Notes: generated by a model not told the origin, from the sequence alone. A stretch of 64,000 nucleotides of DNA from Doryteuthis pealeii (GCA_023376005.1 CM042152.1:89492240-89556239); one strand, 5' to 3'. Shown: positions 1-10,511, numbered from the stretch's first letter. Made by a program: numbers and translations.

Positions 1-33
<33 letters not shown>

Positions 34-35
34 TG
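1..35. repeat. (AAT)n microsatellite
   Basis: Uninterrupted AAT triplets at the window edge, so the array may continue outside. No coding meaning. Confidence 0.95.
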
Positions 36-958
36 TCTCAAGTCACAAGACAAAAATGCTTCACTTGCATGCCCCCCCTCGTCCCCCTAAAAAGGCTCAG
101 ATTCATGGATCCCATTAATTAAAACAAACAAAAAACTTGCGTCTTTATTAACACCTGTTGCTAGTGGTCATTTAAAAAAAATCTAACTCTTTTTTCTTTT
201 CTTTTTTTTTTTCCTTTTTTTCCAGTGGTGATTTTTTTATGCCATAGCCTGAATTAATCGACATAACACCACTACTGAATTCTTTAACGGCTGGTCTTAT
301 TATTTTATTATATCCACCCCCCACACTCATTCTTCCCACACTGACACAAAATATTAAATGCCAATTTAGATTTCGGGGGAGCGTAAATAATTAGTAACCA
401 TCAAATTGCACTGGCTAAATTCTTATTTGGACCATTAAGATGATCTGGTCAACGGAGAAATGACATTTAACTGGCTCTAATAATAAATAAATAAACAAAC
501 AATTTAAGTGACCCGTCTCATGTGAGTTGCAAATGAAACAAGTAAACAACAAACACCTACAGCGATGTTTAGAATTAAAGAAAATAGATAAATAAAAGGT
601 GACAAAAGTGATAAAAATACATAAAAAATGTTAATTCCTCATAGTTATTTCATTAATTGATTTTTAATGCAATTTAGTCACACCAGGAATCGGTGATTGT
701 GTGGTTGTTACGCTCTCCGGGGGTTAAGTGACAACAAGTCAAAATAAATCTCTGGTGCGTTTATCTTAAATCCAAGCACTTTCGTAGACTGGACAATCTC
801 ATTCCTTCCTTCTGTGGTTTTCTAATTCGTTCAATTTTCATGCTTTTGGTTTGGTTCCTAATGCACCATTTATGGCCACGGCCCTTCACGGCTTCACCTC
901 GTTTAATCCCGTGCGAAGTCCTTTTTATTGTGACAATTCTTCTCTCTCTTTTATTCTA

Positions 959-1007
<49 letters not shown>

Positions 1008-1204
1008 TTCATTTTCTAAGTAATTTCACGTTTCTTAAAACTAAAAGTATTTTTGTCATGATTGTATCATAAATTGACGACCACTTGACAAGTCTTATGA
1101 TCAGTATTTTTTTTTTTTACTGTCTCCAATAAATAAAGAAAAAGAGAGTACAAGTGTGTCCAATGTCCACCGGTTTTTGTTGTGTTTATTTATTTTTTTA
1201 ACAT
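36..1204. other. AT-rich upstream DNA, transposon-poor
   Basis: I see no copy of the repeat families that fill the rest of the window and no credible ORF. The longest frame here runs through the GT array. A few unique, CpG-containing patches (about 660-950) could be regulatory, but no specific site can be named. Confidence 0.4.
962..1002. repeat. (GT)n microsatellite
   Basis: About 20 GT dinucleotides in a row. Confidence 0.97.
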
Positions 1205-1500
1205 AAGCTAGATAAACCATTTTGTGCACGTGTGTGCGTCTGTCAACCCTGTCGTCACCACAGCGCACGCAACGAAACGACGTATGGTTTGGTACGCAGA
1301 GTAAAGGACTCGCCTCTTCGTCTCTCCGTCAAGTTCTCTCTCTGCTCTGTCGCGTCCCACCATCGCTCGATTCGAGATTGTCGAACCGTCGTCTTGTACC
1401 AACCATCAAACCTGATGATCTACATCGCCTTCTAATAAAACCACCAACACCATCAATACGACTACTACCACTAGTGGGTAATTCGAAGCCACTAGTGTTT
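1205..1500 (+). promoter_or_regulatory. CpG-richer patch, possible promoter or 5' exon
   Basis: This stretch has a visibly higher CpG and GC content than its neighbours, with many CG dinucleotides between 1225 and 1395, and no repeat copies. It lies about 1.3 kb upstream of the likely first coding exon at 2721, so a promoter or an untranslated first exon is plausible. Overlapping short ORFs on both strands look like chance frames. No TATA box or conserved element could be assigned. This is inference from composition and position only. Confidence 0.25.
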
Positions 1501-1729
1501 CTACTACTGGCAGATCGGGTCTCCACTCTGTCATTGTCAGTAGAAAACTATAATAATTCAACTATTATTATTATTATCATCACCTTTTTTTTTCTTTTTC
1601 ACCAAGTGATTTACAACAATTAACATTACATCTCTTTAAAAAAAAGTACCACTTCATTCCTGAGAATTGTTGATAAATATTCACTAGGAAATAATACAGA
1701 TGTAAAAAGTCTACACTGACAACACCAGT

Positions 1730-1763
<34 letters not shown>

Positions 1764-2420
1764 TGAAAAAAAGTAACAATTTTAGCACCAGCCATTATTG
1801 AAAATATATTTACTATTATTTCCATTATTATTATTATTTTAACTTTTTAAAATTATTGATTGATAAAGTAAAAAGTACCGTTCATCTATCTTTTCATTTA
1901 ATATTTTTTGCTGTTAAGTTTTTTTTTAATATTTGAAATATTTTTACTGAATACGCTTTAAACTATTATGATTATTATTTTCATTAAATAATTCCACAAT
2001 CAATATTTTAAACAGTTGTAAAATCAACAGGTTAATATCGTCAGTTAATCAACAAGTTGAAATATTTTTTAAAAAAAGAGAGAGAACTAAAATCGATTAC
2101 TTTTCCTTAAAAGAGGATTCATTTTCAAGTTGTTTTTTTTTTTTTTTACTTTTTTCTTTATCTTTTTCGTAATCTAATTTTTACACATTTAATTTTTTTT
2201 TTACAGCATATGTTTTGTTTTGTTTTGGGGTGAATAATAATAAATGAATAAAAATATATAATATAAAATCATTTTTCTTTTAAATAAATATTTTGTTGTT
2301 GAAGTGATGGTTGTATATTTTGAAGAACGAAAACGAAAAGTGAAAGTAGAGTGTGACGTTTTCCCCTCCCCCACTGGCTGTCAAAAAAATCCATTGATGT
2401 CTAAATAATCTTCATAGACA
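1501..2420. other. AT-rich non-coding stretch
   Basis: Homopolymer A/T runs (for example poly(A) at 1737-1761) and short AAT/ATT arrays. No gene or named repeat family is seen. Confidence 0.5.
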
Positions 2421-2720
2421 AAGAAAGCAACAGCTGACTGAAAACACAACTTTATTTCACTGAAAGACGGACAATTCTTTGAGTCCAACCCCCTCACCAC
2501 AACCCCCCTACCCCCAGCATCACACACTTTAGCAAGAATTCTTCCGTGCAGAATCAAACCTGACCTTAGCCAGGGAAAGTTCTTCCTAAACTGGAATTGG
2601 ATTTTTACCTTTTTTGTGGATTACTTTCACCGACAATTCCAAATTCTTGGATCTACGGATTTTAAGGGGAATAAACTTTTTTTCTCTTTTTCTCCAAGGG
2701 ACCCTGCAAGAAAAAGGACG
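2421..2720 (+). other. Probable 5' UTR of a host gene
   Basis: Moderately GC, non-repetitive sequence leading directly into the ATG at 2721. A pyrimidine-rich run ending in CCAAG just before 2700 could be a 3' splice acceptor, so the true exon start is uncertain. The boundary given is arbitrary. Confidence 0.3.
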
Positions 2721-2745
2721 ATGAAACTCCTGTTAGATGCCAGTG
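2721..2745 (+). CDS. First coding exon (partial) of an unidentified host gene
   Basis: ATG at 2721 opens eight codons (M-K-L-L-L-D-A-S) plus one base. It is followed immediately by GTAAGT at 2746-2751, an excellent 5' splice donor, so the reading frame would continue in phase 1 after an intron. The preceding bases (GGACG-ATG) are an acceptable start context, and the exon follows a unique, non-transposon leader. The coding part is far too short to identify the protein and I do not recognise it. No downstream exon could be assigned in the window, which would make the intron very long, as is common in molluscan genomes. The alternative is a chance ATG plus donor. Confidence 0.4.
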
Positions 2746-2751
2746 GTAAGT

Positions 2752-3354
2752 AATTTGCTTCGATCTTTATAACACGCACTTATATAAGTAAATATTATTT
2801 ACTTATGTGAGTAAAAGAAAAAAAAAGAGAAAACCGACAGTATATTTACTAAGTATTTATAGATATAATATATATATAGTCTGTCTTCTTTTTTCTTTTC
2901 ATTTTTTTTTATCGCAACTAAAAGAATAATTTTATACTTCGCTTTTAGCATAGTTTCAATTCATTTATTTTTTATTGTCCATATTTATTTTTTTTTTATT
3001 TTTTCGTTATCCTTGTGTAACGTTTTACTTTTCCCTTTCTCCTCATCTTAACCCTTTTAATTCCCGTCTGCACTGTCTTCGTTTCCTTCTCCTATTCTCA
3101 CCCTTCCTTTTTTTTCTTTCTTTTTTTTTTTTCTTTTTTTTTTTCTTTTCTTTTTTTAATTCGTTCTCTCCTTTCTTTTTTATTTTATTTGCCAGCATTT
3201 ACGCTTCGGTCAATTATACTATTTTTTCTTTTTCTTTTTTAGCCTCTACTTTTCTATCTCTCTTTTTCTTTTTTTTTTTTTAATTTTTCTCGTACTATTA
3301 ATCTTTTTATTTTTACTATTTCTTCTTCTTCTTCTTCTTCTTCTTCTTCTTCTT

Positions 3355-3385
<31 letters not shown>

Positions 3386-3426
3386 ATTCTTCAACTCTAT
3401 CCCACGTTATCCCTACATCAGTTTAG
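2752..3426. other. T-rich presumptive intron start with (TTC)n
   Basis: Polypyrimidine and T-rich DNA including a TTC array at about 3319-3384. The phenylalanine-rich frame here is low complexity, not a gene. Confidence 0.6.
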
Positions 3427-3545
3427 GACACCTCATGTAGCTTGATGGTTAGCATTCTGGATTAGCAGATCATTGCCAGTGAGTTCGAGTCTCACTGGGT
3501 GCCCCATACTTCTTGTGCTACAACTAAGCTAAGCTTAGTGAATAG
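3427..3545 (+). repeat. SINE-B copy
   Basis: tRNA-like head with an A-box-like segment (TTGATGGTTAGCATT) and a B-box-like GAGTTCGAGTCTCAC, then the family tail ending in AAGCTTAGTGAATAG. Matches the copies at 8198 and 38119. Confidence 0.8.
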
Positions 3546-4035
3546 CTACACCAGTCTACACCGCTTCCTACTTTTAATTAATTCTCTCTTCCTGTTTCTT
3601 TTTTCTTTTCTTTCTTTCTTTCACTTGAACAACTTTGATCCTATGTATTTCCATATCTTACTTTTTTACAGCCCATTTCATCCAACTACATCATTTTTTT
3701 TGTTTCCCTTTTTGTTTTTATCATACTCCTTTTACTTTTCAACAATACTTGACTATTTAGTTGGTTTTTTTTTAAATCTTTAATCTTCACTATCTCAAGT
3801 TATCTTCTTCTCTCATGCCTATTAGCCCAAAATCATTGGAAACAATATATATATATATATGGGCATGTCATAATGGTTCATAGAACAAAGACTTGCTAAG
3901 TGTACCTAATCAATTTACTCGTCTTGATTATCTTACCTGTATAACCAATGCCAGCCAAAATCTGTTGAACCAAAATTTGTAAAATTATTCGAACGCAGTT
4001 CCATATATACATATATATATATATAGTAAAAATTC

Positions 4036-4318
4036 TGGAGGCGCGTGGTCTAATGGTTAGAGTCATGGGAAATGGACTCGTTGACCCGAGTTCAATTCCT
4101 GGACGAAGCTATTTAGATTTTACATGGCGCTAATACCCTTAGGAAAGGTATGAATCCTACTCTCCCTCCAGCTATGGGTAAATAGCAGGGCAGACTGGGC
4201 TCTTGAACCATGGCTAGGTAACCAGTCTAGGAGAAGGAAAACTCTGAATTAAAACCTGTTAAACTCCGCTTAAGAAATTGACCTTGTGTCACATCCTGCT
4301 CGTGCGGAGGGGTTGGTA
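4036..4318 (+). repeat. SINE-A copy nested in a hammerhead-bearing repeat
   Basis: tRNA-derived head with A box GTGGTCTAATGGTTAG and B box GAGTTCAATTCCTGG, a body containing CTCCCTCCAGCTATGGG, and the 3' end GCGGAGGGGTTGGTAAA. It is flanked by TATATATAGTAAARAT on both sides, a likely target-site duplication; the same site is empty at about 7340-7356. Confidence 0.9.
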
Positions 4319-4336
4319 AATATATATATAGTAAAG

Positions 4337-4377
4337 ATCATACTGATGATCTGTTAGGAAAAACCTAGGTAGATAGT
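4337..4377 (+). ncRNA. Hammerhead ribozyme remnant
   Basis: CTGATGA at 4343-4349 is followed by a 3-bp stem II with a GTTA loop, then AAAA where GAAA is required, then the stem III palindrome ACCTAGGT and A. It is homologous to the intact motif at 7352-7392. The conserved G12 is changed to A and stem I pairing is degraded, so it should be inactive. Confidence 0.55.
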
Positions 4378-4951
4378 CTCTGACTCATTAGGCTTTCTAT
4401 TATATATATATATACATATAACATGTGTTTTTTATAAAGTGCTTAATTCCAACATAAAGATATCCATTAGATTTTTTTGCTACTGACACACTAAGTTGAT
4501 TTGTGTCAGGAAAGTAAGTGTGGGTGGGGTAAGAAAATGTGATGCATATTCTAGGTAGGTAGGTAGATATTGATAAGCATATTATCATACATTTAATTTA
4601 ATTCTCATGGTTTGTGCAAATCTATGGTGATATGAAATATCAAAATGAATCTGCAGTTAATATATTATACATAAGAAAGTCTTTTGACAGGTAAGATATT
4701 CAACAACCCCAATCTCAAATATCAATATTAGAGTATTTATTTTTGCCCCCCATTCGACCACTTAGCTGCACCCTAAAAGAAATCTTCATGTTGAGATAAC
4801 AAATGTAATGAGTCTTGTCAGTCAACAATAACTGTAGAATTCATTTAGTTAACTTTATAAATGTGTTCAGCTTTACATTCAACAAGAGGATGAATATGAT
4901 ACGAGATAAGATTCTTAAAATTATTATTATCTTGAATAAATTGACTCAGAG

Positions 4952-4952
<1 letters not shown>

Positions 4953-4990
<38 letters not shown>
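4953..4990. repeat. (TA)n microsatellite
   Basis: Pure TA array. Confidence 0.97.
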
Positions 4991-4992
<2 letters not shown>

Positions 4993-5254
4993 ATGAATAT
5001 TTATCTACTTAGCTAGCTATGATATATATGTATATATTGATGTAGAGACGTGCGTATATATCTGTATGCACACATAGGTATATCTGCATATGTGTAGATA
5101 TATGTGTTTATGTATATATTTGTATGTATGCATATATATGTATCTCACTTTTCTTCATTTTTTTTTCTTTTTTTACCAGTAAATTAGAAGATCATTTTAT
5201 GGTTTTTATTTTGTCTTCTTTTACTTTTTTTAATGCAATCTTTGCATTTTGCTT

Positions 5255-5592
5255 TGCTCTCCTTTCATATTCCTTGCTCTCCTTTTTATACTCCTTGCTC
5301 TCCTTTTTACTCCTTGCTTCTTTTCAACTCCTTGCTCTCTCCTTGCTCTCCTTTATACTCTTGCTCTCCTTTTTATCCTTGCTCTTCTTTTCATACTCCT
5401 TGCTCTCCTTTTCATACTCCTTGCTCTCCTTTTTATACTCCTTGCTCTTCTTTTCAAACTCCTTGCTCTTCTTTTCATACTCCTTGATCTCCTTGTCCTA
5501 CTCCTTGCTCTCCTTTTCCTACTCCTTGCTCTCCTTTTCCTACTCCTTGCTCTTCTTTTCAAACTCCTTGCTCTTCTTTTCATACTCCTTGC
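5255..5592. repeat. 21-bp minisatellite
   Basis: About 15 imperfect copies of a 21-bp unit (ACTCCTTGCTCTCCTTTTCAT and variants). Because 21 is divisible by three, every frame stays open. The minus strand reads K-R-R-A-R-S-x repeats and the plus strand Leu/Phe/Ser-rich repeats. This openness is a by-product of the repeat, not evidence of a gene. Confidence 0.9.
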
Positions 5593-6140
5593 TTTCCATT
5601 AAGAAAAAAATACATGTAGTATGAAATTGAATAGCAAAAACTCAAAAAATTTAATCAATGTTTTTTATTAAAACAATTGTTTGTTTTTTTTTTATAATTA
5701 ATAATTAAAAAAATGTTTTGCCTACTGTTCTTGACAATCCAAGACTGAAAAGTTGGAATTTTTATTCCAATAATCAATGCTGAAAAGAAATAACAATACT
5801 TCTATTTTTTCTACTTTAATTTTGACAAAGAAATTGTTCCAATGAAACAAAAAAAATTAGGTGAGTGAAGCAATGAAACAAGAATAAAAGTTAAACTGCT
5901 ACAAAATAATATTTCTATATTTATTAATATCATTTGATCAAACAAAAATAATTGGGATAGAAAGAAAAAACAAATTTATTTAAATTTCCAAGAAAATGTT
6001 CTATTGTTGATATCATTTTAATGAAGAATTAACTGAATTTAATAAAAAAATGATTGAACAAAAATTGTGAATTTTCCTATCAGTAATGTGATTTAAAATG
6101 ATATCAACAATCTGGAAGGTTATAAGGCATTTCACATAGC
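5593..6140. other. AT-rich DNA, no gene seen
   Basis: No ORF or repeat family recognised. Confidence 0.5.
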
Positions 6141-6400
6141 ACTTATACCCTTGGGATACTTTAAATATATACGCCCCTACATTTGGGGCGCTGGTGATTG
6201 TCGTCGGTGATGTAATCCGCAGGGTTCATTGGGAAGTTTCAGGTCTTCCAACATCAAGGTATGCATCCAACTACCTTCCCTCAAGCTATGAGAAAATGGT
6301 AGGACTGATTAGCTTTATAAACCTTGATTAGGCAACCAGTCTTGAAGAAAGAAAACTCTTAATTCAAACCTACTAAATGATGCTTAAGAAATTGATTTTC
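6141..6400 (+). repeat. SINE-A fragment (3' two thirds)
   Basis: Starts in the middle of the family (GCATTTCACATAGC) and keeps the degenerate body and tail. It is interrupted around 6165-6255 by unrelated sequence. Confidence 0.65.
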
Positions 6401-6417
6401 ATTTATTTCACATTAAT

Positions 6418-6558
6418 CTATGGACTTATTCTCAGTCGATAGAGCATCTGACTAAGAACCACTGGCCCTAGAAAAGTGAGGAGCTGATGGTAGGTGTGGG
6501 GCTCCACCTCAGTAAAATAGTAAAAAGGAGATAGACTCCCTCACTTTCTAGTTGGTAC
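6418..6558 (+). repeat. SINE-C copy, internally deleted
   Basis: A-box region CTCAGTCGATAGAGCATCTG, then GAGGAGCTGATGGTAGGTGT and the tail GGAGATAGACTCCCT. The B-box segment is missing. Confidence 0.7.
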
Positions 6559-7250
6559 TGACTCAGAACTGTAACAGAAACTTACTACCCAGGTTTCCCC
6601 AAAAGGATCTCCAGGGAAACTCTGAATATATATGAATTGAACTAAGAAACGCAAATAAAGTAAAGTTTTTGGGGTGGCCATAATAGGGAAACTAATCTTG
6701 GAGAAGGGCAACTCTGAATTCGCCCCCCCTGCTAACATTTCATGGATGAGCATGACAGAGTAAAGCACATTATTCAACATTTTACATATCTATGAAAAAA
6801 GAAAATGGCTTGTCAGAAAAAAAATTAAAAGAATAAGTCACAAGGTGTTTTCAGGATAAAGTTAAAATCTTATTAAAATTCGGTGTCCGTCTGTCTGTAA
6901 TTTAAAATACATCACTGCTTACATCACAGTGCCTTTAGGAATTGCGTGAGTTTATCAATGTCTTTGATTTATAGTCAAAATAAGTAATATTAATTCATAG
7001 AACAAATGTTATTTTCATCTTATTATTCTATAATAATAATGGCTGTCTACTTGTGTTCGAGTAAGACCATTTCCTATTTTTTTATTTTTATTATTTTATT
7101 ATCATAGTTGGGTGCCAGTAGCATTTGACACCCTATCCTTGTATTTTCTCAGATGGCCAGCCCTAGAGAGACATAGTCTTCCACATAAACTACATGTTGG
7201 AACTTCTCCACTTTGAATGTTGCTGGGCTGAAAATTACCCTTTATATTTA

Positions 7251-7525
7251 CCTGTATAACCAATGCCAGCCAAAATCTGTTGAACCAAAATTTGTAAAAT
7301 TATTCGAACGCAGTTCCATATATATATATATATATAATATATATATAGTAAAAATTATCCTGATGATCCGTTAGGAGAAACCTAGGTAGATAGTCTCTAA
7401 CTCATTAGGCTTTCTATTATATATATATACATATATCATGTGTTTTTTTATAAAGTGCTTAATTCCAACATAAAGATATCCATTAGATTTTTTTGCCACT
7501 GACACACTAAATTGATTTGTCACAA
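7251..7525 (+). repeat. Hammerhead-bearing repeat, copy 2 (uninterrupted)
   Basis: Same family as 3935-4515, without the SINE-A insertion. Leader ACCTGTATAACCAATGCCAG, a (TA)n core, the hammerhead, and a conserved tail to about 7520. Ends and mobility class are unknown; it is non-coding. Confidence 0.8.
7352..7392 (+). ncRNA. Type-I hammerhead ribozyme (predicted)
   Basis: All parts of a minimal type-I hammerhead are present in order. Stem I is 7352-7357 (ATTATC) with 7387-7392 (GATAGT), six pairs including one G-U. The core is CTGATGA at 7358-7364. Stem II is TCC/GGA closed by GTTA. GAAA lies at 7375-7378. Stem III is ACC/GGT with a TA loop. The cleavage triplet GTA ends at 7386. The very short stem III resembles the minimal hammerheads of animal retroelements (Penelope-like elements, schistosome Sm-alpha, retrozymes), which act as dimers. 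Activity is inferred from the fold only. Confidence 0.75.
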
Positions 7526-7830
7526 TACAGAAAATGACTTTGTTGGTAAAAATGAAATTGAGTGAGATGCAATGCAATATTTATTGAAAAAAGTGCTCAA
7601 TACATAAGTTGAACTGGTGAAGGAACAAATAACTAACAGAAACTTACTACCCAGGTTTCCAGCTCAGTTTTACCCTTATACTTTATCCATAGTGTGGATG
7701 AAGAGAGGAAAAGAGATGGAGTCTTGATTTTTGGAAGGGCATTAACGTGAAGGGAATGCAAACAGTTTTGGTGAGGATTTAAACTTGGCTTGCAGATTTC
7801 ATTTCTGTGCTGATAACACCATTAACACAC

Positions 7831-7833
<3 letters not shown>

Positions 7834-7880
<47 letters not shown>
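7834..7880. repeat. (TA)n microsatellite
   Basis: TA array next to the inverted repeat at 7885. Confidence 0.95.
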
Positions 7881-7884
<4 letters not shown>

Positions 7885-7886
<2 letters not shown>

Positions 7887-7985
7887 TAAGTAAAGAAATA
7901 ACAAACGACTTAGAGATTTAGCATTATAAGCTCCCTGAAATAGACTGTAATGCTAAATCTCTAAGTCTTTTGTTATTTCTTTACT
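7885..7985. repeat. Inverted repeat, arms about 45 bp
   Basis: AAGTAAAGAAATAACAAACG... at the left is matched by its reverse complement ending ...TTGTTATTTCTTTACTTA at the right, with a short spacer. One to two mismatches. It could be a MITE or a fold-back. Confidence 0.85.
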
Positions 7986-8197
7986 TATATATTTGTTCTG
8001 TGACTCTAGCATTAAGAGCACACATTGAGCTCTCAAACTGCGACAGGTTTTTTAAATAAAACTCTTGTGTCGTTAGGAAGATTTCTTCTCTGGACTTTTG
8101 GATTATATATATATATATATATTTTGGATTATATATATATATATATATATATTATAATATATATATATATATAAACCCAAGAAAGACCCACCTTCTT

Positions 8198-8322
8198 GGG
8201 CACCTCGTGTGGTGTAATGGTTAGGAAGCAAAATTTGCAGATCATTGTTAATGAGTTCGATTCTCACTGGGTGCCACATAATCTGGTCTTGTTCCACATC
8301 TAAGCTAAGCTTAGTAAATAAC
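8198..8322 (+). repeat. SINE-B copy
   Basis: GGGCACCTCGTGTGGTGTAA head, B box GAGTTCGATTCTCAC and tail AAGCTTAGTAAATAAC. Confidence 0.85.
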
Positions 8323-8454
8323 ATGTATATATATATATGTATATATATATATATCGATAAAGTCGAAACAGTCTGTACGATGTTCTACACACCCAGCAAT
8401 CCTTTGCCAGGATTCACTTGTCAAGATTATTTTCTATAAGTATCGAATTTTATG

Positions 8455-8507
8455 CGATACGTACATTGTAATTGCCTTCAAGCAAAAATATAAATAATAA
8501 TAATAAT

Positions 8508-8548
<41 letters not shown>
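8455..8548. repeat. Rep-H fragment plus (AAT)n/(TA)n
   Basis: TTGTAATTGCCTTCAAGCAA is shared with the Rep-H copies at 26.4 and 52.6 kb; microsatellites follow. Confidence 0.6.
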
Positions 8549-8550
<2 letters not shown>

Positions 8551-8839
8551 CAATGTGCATAAAGATAAACAACTAATAAAAATGTATTTCCTGTTCGTTA
8601 ATAAGTTTTGGCAATCAAACAAATTTAAAAATATAGAACAGAGAATATTTCTTTGGTTCAATTAATTAAATATAAATCCAGATTTTACAGAAATGATTCA
8701 ATGTTTGAATTTTTAAATCATTTACTAGAGCAGTGGTTAACAAACTTATCTCAAATGTTAATGGTCAATGTTGAGAGTTTGATACTAGCTAAGTACTTCA
8801 CAATATTAAGGACATGTGTTGCACTAAACACATTTTCTT

Positions 8840-9134
8840 TTATTATTAGTGAAATAGATCGCTAATTAGGACTGAGCTTATTCTAGTAGTGACTAACCCA
8901 AGCTGAGTTTAGCAGGTTTAAATTCAGAGTTTTCCTTCTTCTAGACTGGTTGCCCAACCAAGGTTAAAGAGCACAGTCAGCCCTACTATTTAACCCATAG
9001 CTGGAGGGAGATTAGTTGGCATTCATACCTTTGCCAAGGGTATTAGCGCTATCTGAACTGTAGCTTCATCCAGGAATTGAACTTAGTTCGACCAGTCTAT
9101 TTCCTATGACTCTAACCATTACATCATGCGCCTC
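8840..9134 (-). repeat. SINE-A copy
   Basis: Reverse complement of the family. The head end is at 9134 (GAGGCGCATGATGTAATGG on the minus strand). It carries the longer tail variant also seen at 20812. Confidence 0.88.
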
Positions 9135-9179
9135 TAATGTAATAACAATGTATTGTAATAAGTCGCTTCAGTAGTCATT

Positions 9180-9501
9180 TTAGTAATAATTTCTGATTTC
9201 CAGATCCTCAAGTCTTTTTTCCAAGTTTATTGGGACCGTTCCAAGTGCACTAACTACAATCGGTATCACTTTCACTCTCATGTTCCACAGCCTTTTCAAT
9301 TCTCTGGCAAGGTCCAGGTATTTATCCATATTTTCATTTTCCTTCATCTTCACCCTGTGATCTGCTGGGACCGCAAAATCTACCAGTTGACACGTTCTCT
9401 TTTTCTTTTTTCTTTTTTTTTTTTTTTTGTTAATCAACACTTGGTCTGGTCTCCTGGCTGGGATAGGGTGATCCGTCTTTATCTCAATGTCCCAGAAAAT
9501 T

Positions 9502-9505
<4 letters not shown>
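9180..9505 (-). pseudogene. LINE ORF2 C-terminal fragment
   Basis: The minus strand reads F-W-D-I-E-I-K-T-D-H...ARRPDQVLIN, a lysine run encoded by the A-rich stretch near 9411-9428, then TCQLVDFAVPADHRVKMKEN and KYLDLARELKRLWNM. This order is typical of the tail of one widespread animal non-LTR retrotransposon family, downstream of the reverse transcriptase. The piece at 13648-13985 comes from the segment just upstream in the same protein type. The fragment merges into an ATT array on one side and has no upstream reverse transcriptase here, so it is a dead truncated copy. Clade not assigned. Confidence 0.75.

Positions 9506-9553
<48 letters not shown>
9504..9553. repeat. (ATT)n microsatellite
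   Basis: About 16 ATT units. Confidence 0.97.
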
Positions 9554-9980
9554 CTACTGAAGCGACTTGGTAATAATTTCATCATTAGTAGTGTTACTGC
9601 TATCAAAAGTAATTAAGAATATAAATTAATTTGTAGCAAAGATATTAACTCTGTTTTTATTACAACAAAAAAAAAGTTTAAAAATTATATAATTTTTAAA
9701 TACTTTTATCTTTATATTTTTTAATGTCAAGTGATTATTATTATTTTTTTTTTTCATTTCTCTTAGAATAAAGACTTTGAACTCGTTTATCTCAATTAGG
9801 ACATCTTCTTCAGAGTTTCATACCACTTAGAAGAGGGTCTTCTCTACTGATACCATTATTTGATCTCATGACCATTTCTATCCATAACTATCTTACTTCC
9901 ACCCCCCCGACCCCAAAACTTCCACATCTCTTTCTATCCGCCACTCACCATGGCTTCTGGTGTTCTGTCATTTTAAAAGT
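9554..9980. other. AT-rich DNA, no gene seen
   Basis: No ORF. A TCTTCAG at 9807-9813 begins a weak hammerhead-like string on the minus strand, treated as rejected. Confidence 0.5.
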
Positions 9981-9982
9981 GT

Positions 9983-10228
9983 TTATTTGCAAACAAACAA
10001 AAAAATCAAGCTTCTGTTTATTCTTCCACTCTTCTTATACATAACTGTCTTTTCAATTAGAGCCTGAAGAAGATCCAGCTTTTGTGTTAGCTTGGGAATC
10101 TTTATCAACAAGTGTCTTCTCCTCCACAACCTTCCTCCTCCTCCAACACCATCACCGGCGTCGCCATTCTCCCCTCCATTATCTACCTCCTTTCCTTGCA
10201 TCTTCTTGCTGGAATCATCATCACTCAC
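9983..10228 (-). pseudogene. Possible acidic terminal exon or retrocopy, frameshifted
   Basis: The minus strand reads an acidic, Gly/Asp/Glu-rich run (S-D-D-D-S-S-K-K then G-G-E-N-G-D-A-G-D). After about residue 30 the +2 frame gives an equally protein-like continuation (K-V-V-E-E-K-T-L-V-D-K-D-S-Q-A-N-T-K-A-G-S-S-S-G-S-N, stop), while the original frame becomes basic. That switch suggests one frameshift in a disordered acidic C-terminal tail. The patch is GC-richer and shares no repeat with the window. Upstream polypyrimidine support for a splice acceptor is weak. I do not recognise the protein; chance is possible. Confidence 0.22.
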
Positions 10229-10452
10229 TTATTTCACATTCTAAAATTATATATCAAATATCCAGACTTGCCAGCACGAAAAAAGTCCTTTCTTTAACCC
10301 TTAGAAATTATTGACATCAAGAATTAATTTTCAGATTAGGCCAAAATTAATTTCTGATCTTTTATTTTATTAATAATTCAAATAATTCCCTGATGATTGC
10401 AGTTATTTGGCAATTTTATTCTAGATTTCATAGCTTAATACCAGATAAGACT

Positions 10453-10457
<5 letters not shown>

Positions 10458-10511
<54 letters not shown>
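10458..10511. repeat. (TA)n microsatellite
   Basis: Pure TA array. Confidence 0.97.

Larger units (their letters stand above)
3935..4515 (+). repeat. Hammerhead-bearing repeat, copy 1 (interrupted by SINE-A)
   Basis: The left part (3935-4035) and right part (4321-4515) match the uninterrupted copy at 7251-7525 base for base over long stretches. The middle is a SINE-A insertion. The right part keeps the hammerhead region in decayed form and the shared tail that begins ATGTGTTTTTTATAAAGTGC. Confidence 0.85.

Noticed and set aside
2975..3283. 102-codon Phe-rich ORF
   Set aside because: Low-complexity T-rich DNA; no motif or splice context.
5124..5624. 166-codon Leu/Ser/Phe-rich ORF
   Set aside because: Runs through the 21-bp minisatellite; open frame is a by-product.
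9790..9835. Minus-strand CTGAAGA with later AAACG: hammerhead candidate
   Set aside because: GAAA is not intact and stem I pairing is at most three shifted pairs; kept only as a possible remnant.
10071..10115. CTGAAGA with stem-like AGCT pairing on the plus strand
   Set aside because: No GAAA after a closed stem II, and the site lies within the possible acidic coding patch.
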